This document shows, piece after piece, positions 23,465-33,304 of a stretch of 64,000 bases of DNA. The DNA comes from Gemmatimonadota bacterium (GTDB lineage Bacteria; Gemmatimonadota; Gemmatimonadetes; Gemmatimonadales; Gemmatimonadaceae). The translations under genes and the position numbers were made by a program. Location: NCBI GenBank assembly GCA_016704465.1, contig JADJAD010000010.1, forward strand, positions 62,001-126,000, written 5' to 3'. Under the pieces are notes generated by a model. The model was not told where the DNA came from. It worked only from the letters and a program-made list of their open reading frames with translations, and searched no databases. Position 1 is the stretch's first letter; every line of letters starts with the position of its first letter.

Positions 23465-26400
23465 ATGCCTCGTCGCACCGACATCCACAAGATTCTGCTC
23501 ATCGGCTCCGGACCCATCGTGATCGGGCAGGCGGCCGAGTTCGACTATTCGGGGACGCAGGCGGCGACTGCGCTGCGCGAGGAGGGGTACGAGGTCATCC
23601 TCGTCAACTCCAATCCTGCGACGATCATGACCGACCCGGAGATCGCCGACTCCACGTACGTGGAACCGGTGACGCCCGAGTTCGTGGAGTTGGTGATCGA
23701 GAAGGAGCGGCCCGACGCGCTCCTGCCGACGATGGGCGGGCAAACGGCGCTCAACGTCGCCATGAAGCTGTCGGAGAGCGGGGTGCTGGCCAAGTACGGC
23801 GTGGAACTCATTGGCGCCAAGGCGAAGGCCATCAAGATGGCCGAGGATCGGCAGGAGTTTGCCGAGGCCATGCGGCGTATCGGGCTCAAGGTCCCCGAGG
23901 GGAAGACCGCCACCACCTGGGAAGAGGCGCTCGAGATCGCCAACTTCACCGGGTTCCCGGCGATCATCCGCCCGGCCTTCACGTTAGGCGGCTCGGGGGG
24001 TGGCATCGCCTACAATCGGGAGGAGTACGAGCAGATCTGCCGCCGCGGTCTGGCCGAGTCGCCGGTGAGCCAGGTGCTCATCGAGCGGTCGCTGCTGGGG
24101 TGGAAGGAGTTCGAGCTCGAGGTCATGCGGGACTATGCCGACAACGTGGTCATCGTCTGCTCGATCGAGAACATCGACCCCATGGGGGTGCACACGGGCG
24201 ACTCGATCACGGTGGCGCCGGCCATGACGCTCACCGACCGCGAGTACCAGGACATGCGCGACGCGGCGGTGGCGGTGATTCGCGAGATCGGCGTGGAGGC
24301 CGGCGGCTGCAACATCCAGTTTGCCACCAACCCCGTGAACGGGGAGATGGTGGTGATCGAGATGAACCCGCGCGTGTCGCGCTCCTCGGCGCTCGCCTCG
24401 AAGGCGACGGGCTTCCCCATCGCGAAGATCGGGACGAAGCTGGCGGTCGGGTACCGGCTGGACGAGATCCCCAACGACATCACCAAGACGACCCCGGCGT
24501 CGTTCGAGCCGGTGCTGGACTACGTCGTCGTGAAGTGCCCGCGCTTCGCCTTCGAGAAGTTCGCGCGCGCCAATCCCTACCTGACCACGCAGATGAAGTC
24601 GGTCGGCGAGTCGATGGCCATCGGGCGCACCTTCAAGGAGGCGTTCCAGAAGGGGATGCGGGCGCTGGAGATCGGCCGGCCGGGGTGGACCGTCGGGGCG
24701 CGCGCGGTCGACGACCGCCTCCCCGATGACTCGATCGAGGCGCTGCGCGGCGCCCTCGCGAAGCCATCGCCCGAGCGCATTTACGAGGTGAAGCGGGCCA
24801 TCCTGGCCGGCTTCACCACCGAGCAACTCCATGAGATCACCCGCATCGATCCGTGGTTCCTCGAGCAGATGCGGGAGCTGGTGGAGGCCGAACAGGCGTA
24901 CGCCGCGGCGCCGACGATCGGCGCGGACGACATCCGGTCCATGAAGCGCATGGGTTTCTCGGACCGCCAGATGGGCGACCTGCGTGGCGAGAGTGAGGAC
25001 GCCGCGCGCACGCGCCGCTGGACGCTCGGGATCCATCCCGCGTACAAGATGGTCGATACCTGCGCCGGCGAGTTCCCCTCGGTGACGCCGTACCTGTACT
25101 CGTCGTACGACGACGAAGACGAGGCGCCGCGCTCGGGCAAGAAGTCGGTCGTGATCCTGGGGAGCGGGCCGAACCGCATCGGGCAGGGGGTCGAGTTCGA
25201 CTACATGTGCGTGCGTGCGGTGCTCGCCCTGCGTGAGCGCGGCTACGAGACGATCATGATCAACTCGAATCCCGAGACCGTCTCCACCGACTACGATACG
25301 TCGGACAAGCTGTTCTTCGAGCCGCTGACGCTGGAGGACGTACTCGAGGTGGTGCGGCGTGAGCAGCCGATCGGCGTGATCGTGCAGCTGGGGGGACAGA
25401 CCCCGCTCAAGTTGACCAAGGGGCTCGAGGCGGCCGGCGTCCGGATCCTCGGGACGAGCCCGGATGCGATCGATATCGCCGAGGACCGGAAGCGGTTCGA
25501 GGCGGTCACGCGCGAGCTGGGGATCCAGCAGCCGGATGCAGGGACGGCGACGAGCGTGGACGAGGCGGTCGAGATTGCCACGCGCATCGGCTATCCGGTG
25601 CTGGTGCGCCCGTCGTACGTGCTGGGCGGACGGGCCATGCAGATCGTGTACGACGAGCCCTCGATGCGCGGTTACTTCGACACGGCGGCGCGGGTGAGCG
25701 AGGAGCGCCCGGTGCTGGTGGACCGGTTCCTCGAGGACGCCTTCGAGGCGGACGTCGATGCCGTGTGTGACGGCCACCAGGTGGTGATCGGCGGTGTCAT
25801 GCAGCACATCGAGGATGCCGGCATCCACTCCGGCGACTCGGCCTGCGTCCTGCCGCCCTACCTCATCGATGCGGGCGACATCGCGACCATGAAGGCGCAC
25901 ACCGTGTCGCTGGCCACCAAGCTGGGGTGATCGGGCTGATCAACGTGCAGTTCGCGGTGAAGGATGGTGTCGTGTACGTGCTGGAAGTGAACCCGCGGGG
26001 GAGCCGCACGATTCCGTTTGTCTCCAAGGCGATCGGGGTGCCGCTGGCGTCCGTGGCCGCGCGCTGCATGGTCGGGGAGACGCTGGCCGACATCGGCTTC
26101 ACGACGGAGATCGTGCCGCCCTACCACTCGGTGAAGGAAGCGGTGTTCCCGTTCAGCAAGTTCCGCGAGTTCGATCCGCTGCTCGGGCCCGAGATGCGCA
26201 GCACGGGCGAGGTGATGGGCATCGCCTCGACGTTTGCCCGCGCGTTCGCCAAGGCGCAGCTGGCGGCCGACAATGCGCTGCCGCTCAGTGGCGCGATCTT
26301 CATCACGGTCAACGACGGCGACAAGCCGACCGTGATCCCGATCGCCCGCCGGTTCCACGAGATGGGCTTCACGCTCTACTCCACCGAGGGGACGTCGCGC

Positions 26401-26700
26401 TACCTCGAGCAGCATGGCATCCCGGCCACCGCGGTGCGCAAGGTGCACGAGGGTCGGCCACACGGCGTCGACCTGATGCTCAATGGCGACGTGCAGCTGT
26501 TGATCAACACCCCGCTGGGCAAGCACGCGCAGTACGACGACTACGTCCTGCGGCAGACCGCGATCTCGAAGCGCATCTCGTACACCACGACGATGTCGGC
26601 GGCGAGCGCGGCGTGCGATGCGATCCTCTCCCTGCGAGCGCAGCCCCCGACCGTGCGCTCCCTGCAGGAGTGGCATCGGCTGCTGCGCGGTGAGCGCTGA
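23465..26700 (+). CDS. carB: Carbamoyl-phosphate synthase large subunit, broken by a one-base deletion at 25924-25927
   Basis: Makes carbamoyl phosphate for pyrimidines and arginine. ATG 23465 begins the conserved PRRTDIHKILLIGSGPIVIGQ. Two ATP-grasp halves follow: the first with GQAAEFDYSGTQA and EMNPRVSRSSALASKATG, the second with GSGPNRIGQGVEFDY and EVNPRGSRTIPFVSKA, then the C-terminal MGS-like allosteric domain (LYSTEGTSRYLEQHG). At CTGGGGTGATCGG the first frame ends in TGA (25928-25930); one additional G restores the expected KLGVIGLINVQ. Total about 1078 residues, the normal size. No carA is adjacent. Confidence 0.92.
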
Positions 26701-26703
26701 GCC

Positions 26704-27315
26704 ATGGCTGCCCCCTTCATTCACGAATCGGCCTATGTCGATGACGGGGCCGTCATCGGCGACGATACGCGGATCTGGCACTTCTGCCATGTCAACGCCG
26801 GGGCCGTCATCGGGGAGCGGTGCTCCCTGGGCCAGAACGTGGTGGTCATGCCCGGCACGAAGATCGGCGACAACGTGAAGATCCAGAACAACGTGTCGAT
26901 CTACGAGGGGGTGGAGCTCGAGGACGACGTCTTCTGCGGCCCGTCGATGGTCTTCACGAACGTGATCAATCCCCGCAGCCACGTGTCGCGCAAGCACGAG
27001 TACCGCCGGACGCTCGTCAGGCGCGGCGTGAGTATCGGGGCCAACGCGACGATCGTCTGTGGAGCGACGCTGGGGGAGTACGCCTTTGTCGGGGCCGGCG
27101 CGGTCGTGTCGCGCGATGTGAAGGCGTATGCCCTCGTGGTTGGGGTGCCGGCGAAACAGGTGGGGTGGGTGTGCGCGTGCGGCGAGAAGCTGGCGCAGAA
27201 GGACGGGGGACGGGGGACGGGGGACGGGAGTGGCGCACAGCGCCTGGTGTGCGGGGCGTGCGAGAGCGCGTACATGCTTGCGGATGGAATGCTCACACCG
27301 GAGGGTACGGCATGA
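26704..27315 (+). CDS. wbpD: UDP-2-acetamido-3-amino-2,3-dideoxyglucuronate N-acetyltransferase (WbpD type)
   Basis: A left-handed beta-helix acyltransferase of 203 residues. Hexapeptide repeats run from about residue 5 to 150 (IGDDTRIWHFCHV, IGDNVKIQNNVSIYEGV, VSIGANATIVCGATLGEYAFVGAGAVV). The IWHF and NPRSHVSRKHEY elements match WbpD/WlbB proteins, which acetylate the 3-amino group. A C-terminal Cys4 zinc-ribbon-like tail (CAC and CGAC) is split by a Gly/Asp-rich linker encoded by the GGGGGAC repeat. Four-base overlap with wbpB. Confidence 0.8.
   Translation: MAAPFIHESAYVDDGAVIGDDTRIWHFCHVNAGAVIGERCSLGQNVVVMPGTKIGDNVKIQNNVSIYEGVELEDDVFCGPSMVFTNVINPRSHVSRKHEYRRTLVRRGVSIGANATIVCGATLGEYAFVGAGAVVSRDVKAYALVVGVPAKQVGWVCACGEKLAQKDGGRGTGDGSGAQRLVCGACESAYMLADGMLTPEGTA
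27201..27229 (+). repeat. GGGGGAC heptamer array inside wbpD
   Basis: About three full GGGGGAC units plus partial ends. It encodes the Gly/Arg/Asp linker between the two Cys pairs of the C-terminal tail. Because the unit is seven bases, a change in copy number would shift the reading frame. The same heptamer on the other strand occurs at 28384 and 61524. Confidence 0.8.
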
Positions 27316-28364
27316 CGGGAGCCCAGGCGGGGCCGGTGCGGATCGCGCTGCTCGGGTGCGGTCGCATCAGCCGCAATCACTTCGCGGCGATCGCGAAGAT
27401 CCCGGAGTTGCAGCTCGTGGCGGTCTGCGACGTCGTCGAGGCGCGCGCGCGGGAGGCGGGGGAGCGCGAGGAGGTTCCGTGGTACACGGCCTACGCCAAG
27501 ATGCTCGAGCAGTCGCCGTGCGACATCGTCGCGGTCTGCACCCCGTCGGGGTTGCACCCGCAACATGGCATGCTTGCGGCGCGCGCCGGCAAGCACGTCG
27601 TGTGCGAGAAGCCGATGGCGATCTCGCTGTCGTCGGCCGACGAACTCGTGCAAACGTGCGACGATGCCGGCGTGCAGCTCTTCGTCGTCAAGCAGAATCG
27701 GCTCAATCCGCCGGTGCAACTGCTCAAGCGGGCCATCGACAAGGGGCGTTTCGGCCGGCTGTACATGGCCAACACCACGGTGCGGTGGACGCGGCCGCAG
27801 GAGTACTACGACCAGGCGAGCTGGCGCGGGACATGGGAGTTCGACGGCGGTGCCTTCATGAACCAGGCCTCGCACTACGTCGACTTGATTCAATGGCTCG
27901 TCGGGCCGGTCGAGAGCGTCATGGCCAAGACCGCCACGCTCGCCCGCCGCATCGAAACGGAAGATTCCGGCGTGGCGCTGCTGAAGTTCCGCTCCGGGAC
28001 GCTCGGGGTGATCGAAGTCACCATGCTGACGTACCCGCGCAACCTCGAGGGATCGATCACCCTGCTGGGCGAGCACGGCTCGGTCAAGATCGGCGGCACC
28101 GCCGTGAACAAGGTCGAGACCTGGCAGTTCGCCGACTACGACGACGACGACAAGCTGGTGGAGTCGACGACCTACACGCCGACGAATGTGTATGGCAACG
28201 GCCACGAGGGCTACTACCGGAACGTGATGGCCGTCCTGGGCGGCGACGCCACCGCCGACACCGACGGCCGCGCCGGCCGCAAGTCGCTCGAACTTATCCT
28301 CGCCATCTACGAGTCGGCAAAGTCAGGACACGAGGTCCCTCTCCCCCTCCGCGCCCGAGTCTAA
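27312..28364 (+). CDS. wbpB: UDP-N-acetyl-2-amino-2-deoxyglucuronate 3-dehydrogenase (WbpB type), Gfo/Idh/MocA family
   Basis: A 350-residue oxidoreductase. The N-terminal Rossmann motif GCGRISRNHF, the EKPMAIS motif with the catalytic Lys, and a C-terminal beta-sheet domain with the GGAFMNQASHYVDLIQW signature are clear. Members clustered with WbpA, WbpD and WbpE oxidise C3 of UDP-GlcNAcA, and that context is the basis for the assignment. Start overlaps the wbpD stop by ATGA. Confidence 0.83.
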   Translation: MTGAQAGPVRIALLGCGRISRNHFAAIAKIPELQLVAVCDVVEARAREAGEREEVPWYTAYAKMLEQSPCDIVAVCTPSGLHPQHGMLAARAGKHVVCEKPMAISLSSADELVQTCDDAGVQLFVVKQNRLNPPVQLLKRAIDKGRFGRLYMANTTVRWTRPQEYYDQASWRGTWEFDGGAFMNQASHYVDLIQWLVGPVESVMAKTATLARRIETEDSGVALLKFRSGTLGVIEVTMLTYPRNLEGSITLLGEHGSVKIGGTAVNKVETWQFADYDDDDKLVESTTYTPTNVYGNGHEGYYRNVMAVLGGDATADTDGRAGRKSLELILAIYESAKSGHEVPLPLRARV

Positions 28365-28383
28365 GGACTTCGACGTCGCCCCT

Positions 28384-28420
28384 CCCGTCCCCCGTCCCCC
28401 GTCCCCCGTCCCCCGTCCCC
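28384..28420 (+). repeat. CCCCCGT heptamer array abutting the wbpE start codon
   Basis: Four perfect CCCCCGT units with partial copies on each side, ending one base before the ATG at 28422. It fills the place where a ribosome-binding site would be; no purine-rich Shine-Dalgarno sequence is present there. Confidence 0.85.
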
Positions 28421-28421
28421 G

Positions 28422-29534
28422 ATGCCCGTCCCCCTGCTCGACCTCAAGGCCCAGCACGACACCATTCGCGACGAAGTCGTCGCGTCGCTCATGCAGGTCG
28501 TCGATGACCAGAAGTTCATCCTCGGCGAGCCGGTCGAGCAGCTGGAGCGTTTGGTCGCGGACCTGTCGCACACCTCCCACGCCATCGGCTGCGCCAACGG
28601 GACCGATGCCATCCTGCTGGCGATGCGGGCCCTCGACATCGGGCGAGGCGACGAGGTCATCACCACCCCGTTCACCTTCTTCGCCACCGGCGGGACGATC
28701 CACAACGTCGGGGCGACCCCGGTGTTCGTCGACATCGAGCCCCGGAGCTTCAACATCGATCCCAAGGCCGCCGCGGCCGCCGTGCGCAGCACGAGCAAGG
28801 CGGTGATCCCGGTCGACCTGTTCGGACAGATGGCGCCGATTGAACGCGTGCGGGCCGAAATTCCGTCCCTGCCGATTATCGAGGACGCGGCCCAGTCGAT
28901 CGGCGCGTCGCGCATCATCGAGGGGCGCAAGGTCATGGCCGGGGAAGCGGCCACGATCGGCACCTTCTCGTTCTTCCCGTCCAAGAACCTCGGCGGCTAC
29001 GGCGACGGCGGCATGATCGTGACGCAGGACGACGCCATCGCGACGCGCCTCAGGCGGCTGCGCGTGCATGGTGGGGCCAAGCAGTACTTCCACGACGAGG
29101 TCGGCTTCAACTCCCGCCTCGACGCACTACAGGCTGCCGTCCTGCTCGCCAAGCTCCCCCACCTGTCGCACTGGAGCGCCGGACGGCGGGCGAATGCGGC
29201 GTACTACGACAGCGCGTTCGCCGACGTTCCGGAAGTGCAGGTTCCGTATATCGACCCGGCCAACGAGTCGATCTTCAACCAGTACACGCTCCGTGTGGAA
29301 CGGCGCGAGGCGCTGCAGGCCTTCCTGAAGGAACGCGGCATCGGCTCGTCGATCTACTATCCGCTTCCCCTTCACCTTCAGCCGTGCTTCGCCTATCTCG
29401 GCTATCGCGAAGGGCAGTTTCCGGAATCCGAACGTGCTGCCCGGGAGGTTCTGTCCCTCCCCGTCTTTCCGGAACTGACGTCTGCGCAGCTCGACGAGGT
29501 AATCGGCACGGTTCGTGCCTTCTACGGGCGCTGA
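28422..29534 (+). CDS. wbpE: UDP-2-acetamido-2-deoxy-3-oxo-glucuronate aminotransferase (WbpE type, DegT/DnrJ/EryC1/StrS family)
   Basis: A PLP-dependent sugar aminotransferase of 370 residues. Visible elements are CANGTDAI (phosphate loop), the EDAAQ aspartate under the cofactor, the Schiff-base Lys188 in FFPSKNLGGYGDGG, and a C-terminal YYPLPLHLQPCF substrate segment typical of this family. It would install the 3-amino group that WbpD acetylates. It follows wbpB by 57 bases filled by the heptamer array. Confidence 0.85.
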   Translation: MPVPLLDLKAQHDTIRDEVVASLMQVVDDQKFILGEPVEQLERLVADLSHTSHAIGCANGTDAILLAMRALDIGRGDEVITTPFTFFATGGTIHNVGATPVFVDIEPRSFNIDPKAAAAAVRSTSKAVIPVDLFGQMAPIERVRAEIPSLPIIEDAAQSIGASRIIEGRKVMAGEAATIGTFSFFPSKNLGGYGDGGMIVTQDDAIATRLRRLRVHGGAKQYFHDEVGFNSRLDALQAAVLLAKLPHLSHWSAGRRANAAYYDSAFADVPEVQVPYIDPANESIFNQYTLRVERREALQAFLKERGIGSSIYYPLPLHLQPCFAYLGYREGQFPESERAAREVLSLPVFPELTSAQLDEVIGTVRAFYGR

Positions 29535-29588
29535 GCGTCCCTGAAGGGAATTCGAAGGGACTTCGGCACGCGACTCACGAGACACAAC

Positions 29589-30947
29589 ATGGGCATGAAA
29601 GACACGCTGCTTTCCGGGATTCAGGACCGTTCGGCGGTCATTGGAGTGGTCGGGCTTGGATACGTGGGGCTCCCGTTGGCGATGGAGTTCGCCAAGGCGG
29701 GCTTCACGGTCATCGGCTACGACATTTCCGAGCGCACCTGCGAGCGCCTCATGGCGGGGGTCTCGCACATTCAGGACGTCCCGTCGGCCGAGGTCGCCGC
29801 GCAGGTCACCGCCGGCCGTTTCGTGGCGACCGTCGAGGAGGCTCGGCTCAAGGAATGCGACGCCATCTCGATCGCGGTCCCGACGCCGCTCTCCAAGACG
29901 CGGGATCCGGACATGAGCTTCGTGCAGGCCGCCACCGAGGCGATCGCCCGAAACTGCCGCCCCGGCATGCTGATCGTGCTCGAGAGCACGACCTATCCGG
30001 GGACCACGCGTGAGGTCATGCAACCGCGCCTCGAAGCGCAGGGGCTCAAGGTCGGACGAGATGTCTTTCTCGCGTTCAGCCCCGAGCGGGTCGATCCGGG
30101 CAACGCGAAGTGGCACACCAAGAACACGCCCAAGGTCGTCGGCGGCGTCACGCCGGACTGCATCGAGGTCGCCTGCGCGCTCTACGGCTCGTGCATCGAC
30201 ACGATCGTCCCGGTCTCGAGCGCCGAGGCGGCCGAGCTGGTCAAGTTGCTGGAGAACACGTTCCGGGCGGTCAACATCGGCTTGGTCAACGAGATGGCGA
30301 TCGTGTGCGACAAGCTCGGCGTGAACGTGTGGGAGGTGATCGACGCGGCGGCGACCAAGCCGTTCGGCTACATGAAGTTCACGCCTGGCCCCGGCATCGG
30401 CGGGCATTGCATCCCGCTCGACCCGCACTACCTCGCGTGGAAGATGCGCATGCTGAACTACAAGACGCGCTTCATCGACCTCGCGAGCGAGATCAACTCC
30501 GAGATGCCCGAGTACGTCGTCCGAAAGGTGGCGCGGGCCCTCAACCATGACCGCAAGTCGGTCAACGGCTCGCGCATCCTGATCCTTGGCATCGCATACA
30601 AGAAAGACATCGACGACATGCGGGAGAGCCCGGCGTTCGACGTCATGCGCCTGCTCGAGGAGCGCGGCGCCATCGTCGACTACCACGACCCGCACGTCCC
30701 GCACTTCCGTGAGCACGGGCACGAGCGCGCGGGCGTAGCGCTGACCGCCGAGGTCCTGGCGGCGGCCGATACGGTGGTGATCGTCACCGATCACACCGGC
30801 GTGGACTACCAGTTCGTGGTCGACCACGCCACGGTGGTGGTCGACACGCGCAACGCGACGAAACAGACCGAGCCGTCGAAGGCGCGCATCGTGCCGCTGT
30901 CGAAGCTGACGGATGGCATCCCAGAGGGCGAACTCGCGCATCTGTAG
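29589..30947 (+). CDS. wbpA: UDP-N-acetyl-D-glucosamine 6-dehydrogenase (WbpA type)
   Basis: An NAD-dependent four-electron dehydrogenase of 452 residues. The N-terminal GLGYVGLPLAMEFAKAG motif, central catalytic Cys274 in GIGGHCIPLDP, and C-terminal ILGIAYKKDIDDMRESPA are diagnostic; the HCIPLDP form and the FSPERVDPGN stretch distinguish N-acetyl-hexosamine dehydrogenases from UDP-glucose dehydrogenase. First step of the WbpA-B-E-D pathway. A 54-base gap separates it from wbpE. Confidence 0.87.
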   Translation: MGMKDTLLSGIQDRSAVIGVVGLGYVGLPLAMEFAKAGFTVIGYDISERTCERLMAGVSHIQDVPSAEVAAQVTAGRFVATVEEARLKECDAISIAVPTPLSKTRDPDMSFVQAATEAIARNCRPGMLIVLESTTYPGTTREVMQPRLEAQGLKVGRDVFLAFSPERVDPGNAKWHTKNTPKVVGGVTPDCIEVACALYGSCIDTIVPVSSAEAAELVKLLENTFRAVNIGLVNEMAIVCDKLGVNVWEVIDAAATKPFGYMKFTPGPGIGGHCIPLDPHYLAWKMRMLNYKTRFIDLASEINSEMPEYVVRKVARALNHDRKSVNGSRILILGIAYKKDIDDMRESPAFDVMRLLEERGAIVDYHDPHVPHFREHGHERAGVALTAEVLAAADTVVIVTDHTGVDYQFVVDHATVVVDTRNATKQTEPSKARIVPLSKLTDGIPEGELAHL

Positions 30948-31064
30948 AGAGGTGCGCGCGTGTCCATGGGGGATCGGGCGTCGGTCAGCTCCCCGGCCCG
31001 GATGGGCAGGGTCCAACTCCCGCGTGTCGCGCGACAGTACTAACCGTTTTGGGTCGAGGACGTC

Positions 31065-32369
31065 GTGAAGATTGCTGTAATCGGAACGGGCTATGTCGGG
31101 TTGGTCGTTGGGGCCTGTCTCGCCGAGACGGGGAGCGACGTGGTGTGTGCCGACGTGGATGCGGACAAGATCGAGGCGCTGCAACAGAACGTCATCCCGA
31201 TCTACGAGCCCGGTCTCGAGCAGTTGGTCGAGCGAAACCAGCGGCAGGAGCGACTGGAGTTCACGGCGGACGTCGGCGGCGCGATTGCGCTCGCCGAGGT
31301 CATCTTCATCGCCGTGGGGACTCCCCCCGACGAGGACGGATCGGCGGACCTCCGGCACGTGCTCGACGTGGCGCGGCTCATCGGCACGCACATGACGCGC
31401 GAAGTGGTCATCGTGACCAAGTCGACCGTGCCGGTCGGGACCGCGCAGAAGGTGCAGGCGGCGGTCGCCGAGACGGCGCGACTCCCGTTCCACATGTGCT
31501 CGAATCCGGAGTTCCTCAAGGAGGGGGCAGCCGTCGAGGATTTCCTGAAGCCCGACCGGGTCGTGCTGGGGGTGGAGAGTGATCACGCGCGCAGCGTCAT
31601 GGCCGAGCTGTACGCCCCCTTCGTGCGCACCGGGAAACCCATCATCTTCATGGACATCTCCTCGGCGGAGATGACCAAGTACGCCGCCAACGCCATGCTG
31701 GCCACGCGCATTTCGTTCATGAACGAGATCGCCAACCTGTGCGAACGGGTTGGTGCCGACGTCGAGCTGGTGCGGAAGGGAATCGGCTCCGACCAGCGGA
31801 TCGGGTCGTCGTTCCTCTTTCCCGGTCCCGGGTATGGCGGATCGTGCTTCCCGAAGGACGTCAAGGCGCTCGTGCGCACCGCGCGTGAGGCGCAGGTGCC
31901 GCTGCGGGTCCTCGAATCTGTCGAGGAAGCAAACGATCGACAGAAGGAACGGTTGTTCGCCAAGCTGTCGGTGGCGCTCGGCGGAGAGCTGCGCGGGCTG
32001 CACGTGGCGATCTGGGGGCTGGCCTTCAAGCCGAACACCGACGACATGCGCGAGACGCCCGCACTCGTGCTGATCGACCGCCTCCTCGCGGCGGGTGCGC
32101 GGGTGACCGCGCACGACCCGGCGGCCATGGCCGAAGCCGGGCGCCGGCTCGGGACGCGCATCGCGTTCGCCGAGTCGAACTACGAGGCGCTGACCGATGC
32201 CGATGCCCTCGTCGTGGTCACCGACTGGAACGAGTACCGGCACCCGGACTTTGCCCGTATCAAGGACACGCTTCGGCGTCCGGTCGTCATCGACGGCCGC
32301 AACCTCTACGACCCGGCCAAGATGCGCTCGCTCGGCTTCGTGTACGACTGCATCGGACGTCCCCGCTGA
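31065..32369 (+). CDS. ugd: UDP-glucose 6-dehydrogenase
   Basis: Oxidises UDP-glucose to UDP-glucuronate. 434 residues with GTGYVGLVVGACLAETG at the N-terminus, VGTPPDEDGSADL, the catalytic Cys261 in GYGGSCFPKD and C-terminal GLAFKPNTDDMRETPAL. GTG start at 31065. The stop overlaps the next ATG by one base, so it is coupled to the decarboxylase that uses its product. The 117-base gap before it shows no gene. Confidence 0.93.
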   Translation: MKIAVIGTGYVGLVVGACLAETGSDVVCADVDADKIEALQQNVIPIYEPGLEQLVERNQRQERLEFTADVGGAIALAEVIFIAVGTPPDEDGSADLRHVLDVARLIGTHMTREVVIVTKSTVPVGTAQKVQAAVAETARLPFHMCSNPEFLKEGAAVEDFLKPDRVVLGVESDHARSVMAELYAPFVRTGKPIIFMDISSAEMTKYAANAMLATRISFMNEIANLCERVGADVELVRKGIGSDQRIGSSFLFPGPGYGGSCFPKDVKALVRTAREAQVPLRVLESVEEANDRQKERLFAKLSVALGGELRGLHVAIWGLAFKPNTDDMRETPALVLIDRLLAAGARVTAHDPAAMAEAGRRLGTRIAFAESNYEALTDADALVVVTDWNEYRHPDFARIKDTLRRPVVIDGRNLYDPAKMRSLGFVYDCIGRPR

Positions 32370-33304
32370 TGCGCGTCCTCATCACGGGCGCCGCCGGTTT
32401 CCTGGGCTCGCACCTCGTCGACCGCTTCCTGCGTGAGGGCCACGAGGTCGTCGGGCTGGACAACTTCATCACGGGAAGCCCGGACAACCTCGCCCACCTC
32501 GCCGGCCATGAGCGCTTCGAGTTCGTGCGGCACAACATCTCGACCTACACGTACGTAGCCGGCGCGCTGGACGGCATCCTGCACTTTGCCTCGCCGGCGA
32601 GCCCGATCGACTATCTCGAGCATCCGATCGCTACGCTCAAGGTCGGGGCGCTAGGCACCCACAACGCGCTGGGGCTCGCAAAGGCGAAGGGCGCACGGTT
32701 CTTCCTGGCGTCCACATCCGAGGTGTACGGGGACCCGCTGGTACACCCCCAGCCGGAGAGCTACTGGGGCAACGTGAACCCGATCGGCCCCCGCGGGGTG
32801 TACGACGAGGCCAAGCGCTTCGCCGAGGCGATCACGATGGCGTACCATCGCGCCCACCAGGTCGATACGCGCATTGTCCGGATCTTCAACACCTACGGTC
32901 CGCGCATGCGTCCACACGACGGGCGCGTCGTCTCCAACTTCATCGTGCAGGCGCTGCGCGGCGCGCCGCTCACGATGTACGGCGACGGGAGCCAGACACG
33001 CTCGTTCTGCTACGTGGACGACGAGGTGGACGGGATCTATCGCTTGTTCCTGCATGGCGACGCGCAGCCGACCAACATCGGCAACCCACGCGAATTCTCC
33101 GTGCGGGAGCTCGCCGAGATCGTGCGCGAGCTGACCGGCTCCTCATCGACGCTCGCGTTCATGGACCTGCCGGAGGACGACCCGAAGGTCCGTCAGCCGG
33201 ACATTACCCGGGCGATGACCATGCTGGGCTGGGAGCCGAGCGTGGATCTGCGGGAAGGGGTCCGTCGCACGATCGACTACTTTCGCCAGATCCTGCCCAG
33301 CTAG
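32369..33304 (+). CDS. uxs: UDP-glucuronate decarboxylase (UDP-xylose synthase)
   Basis: An extended SDR of 311 residues that converts UDP-glucuronate to UDP-xylose. The NAD motif GAAGFLGSHL, the SPIDYLEHPIAT segment, STSEVYGDP, and the hallmark YWGNVNPIGPRGVYDEAKR with catalytic Tyr145 and Lys149 are all present. Directly coupled to ugd, which supplies the substrate. Confidence 0.93.
   Translation: MRVLITGAAGFLGSHLVDRFLREGHEVVGLDNFITGSPDNLAHLAGHERFEFVRHNISTYTYVAGALDGILHFASPASPIDYLEHPIATLKVGALGTHNALGLAKAKGARFFLASTSEVYGDPLVHPQPESYWGNVNPIGPRGVYDEAKRFAEAITMAYHRAHQVDTRIVRIFNTYGPRMRPHDGRVVSNFIVQALRGAPLTMYGDGSQTRSFCYVDDEVDGIYRLFLHGDAQPTNIGNPREFSVRELAEIVRELTGSSSTLAFMDLPEDDPKVRQPDITRAMTMLGWEPSVDLREGVRRTIDYFRQILPS

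Noticed and set aside
29127..32243. 1038-codon open frame antisense to wbpE, wbpA and ugd
   Set aside because: All three genes on the + strand are well supported and the antisense frame has no recognisable domain.
22313..33304. Genomic island or mobile element around the sugar genes
   Set aside because: GC content and codon use look like the flanks, and there are no integrase, transposase or attachment repeats; carB sits in the middle.
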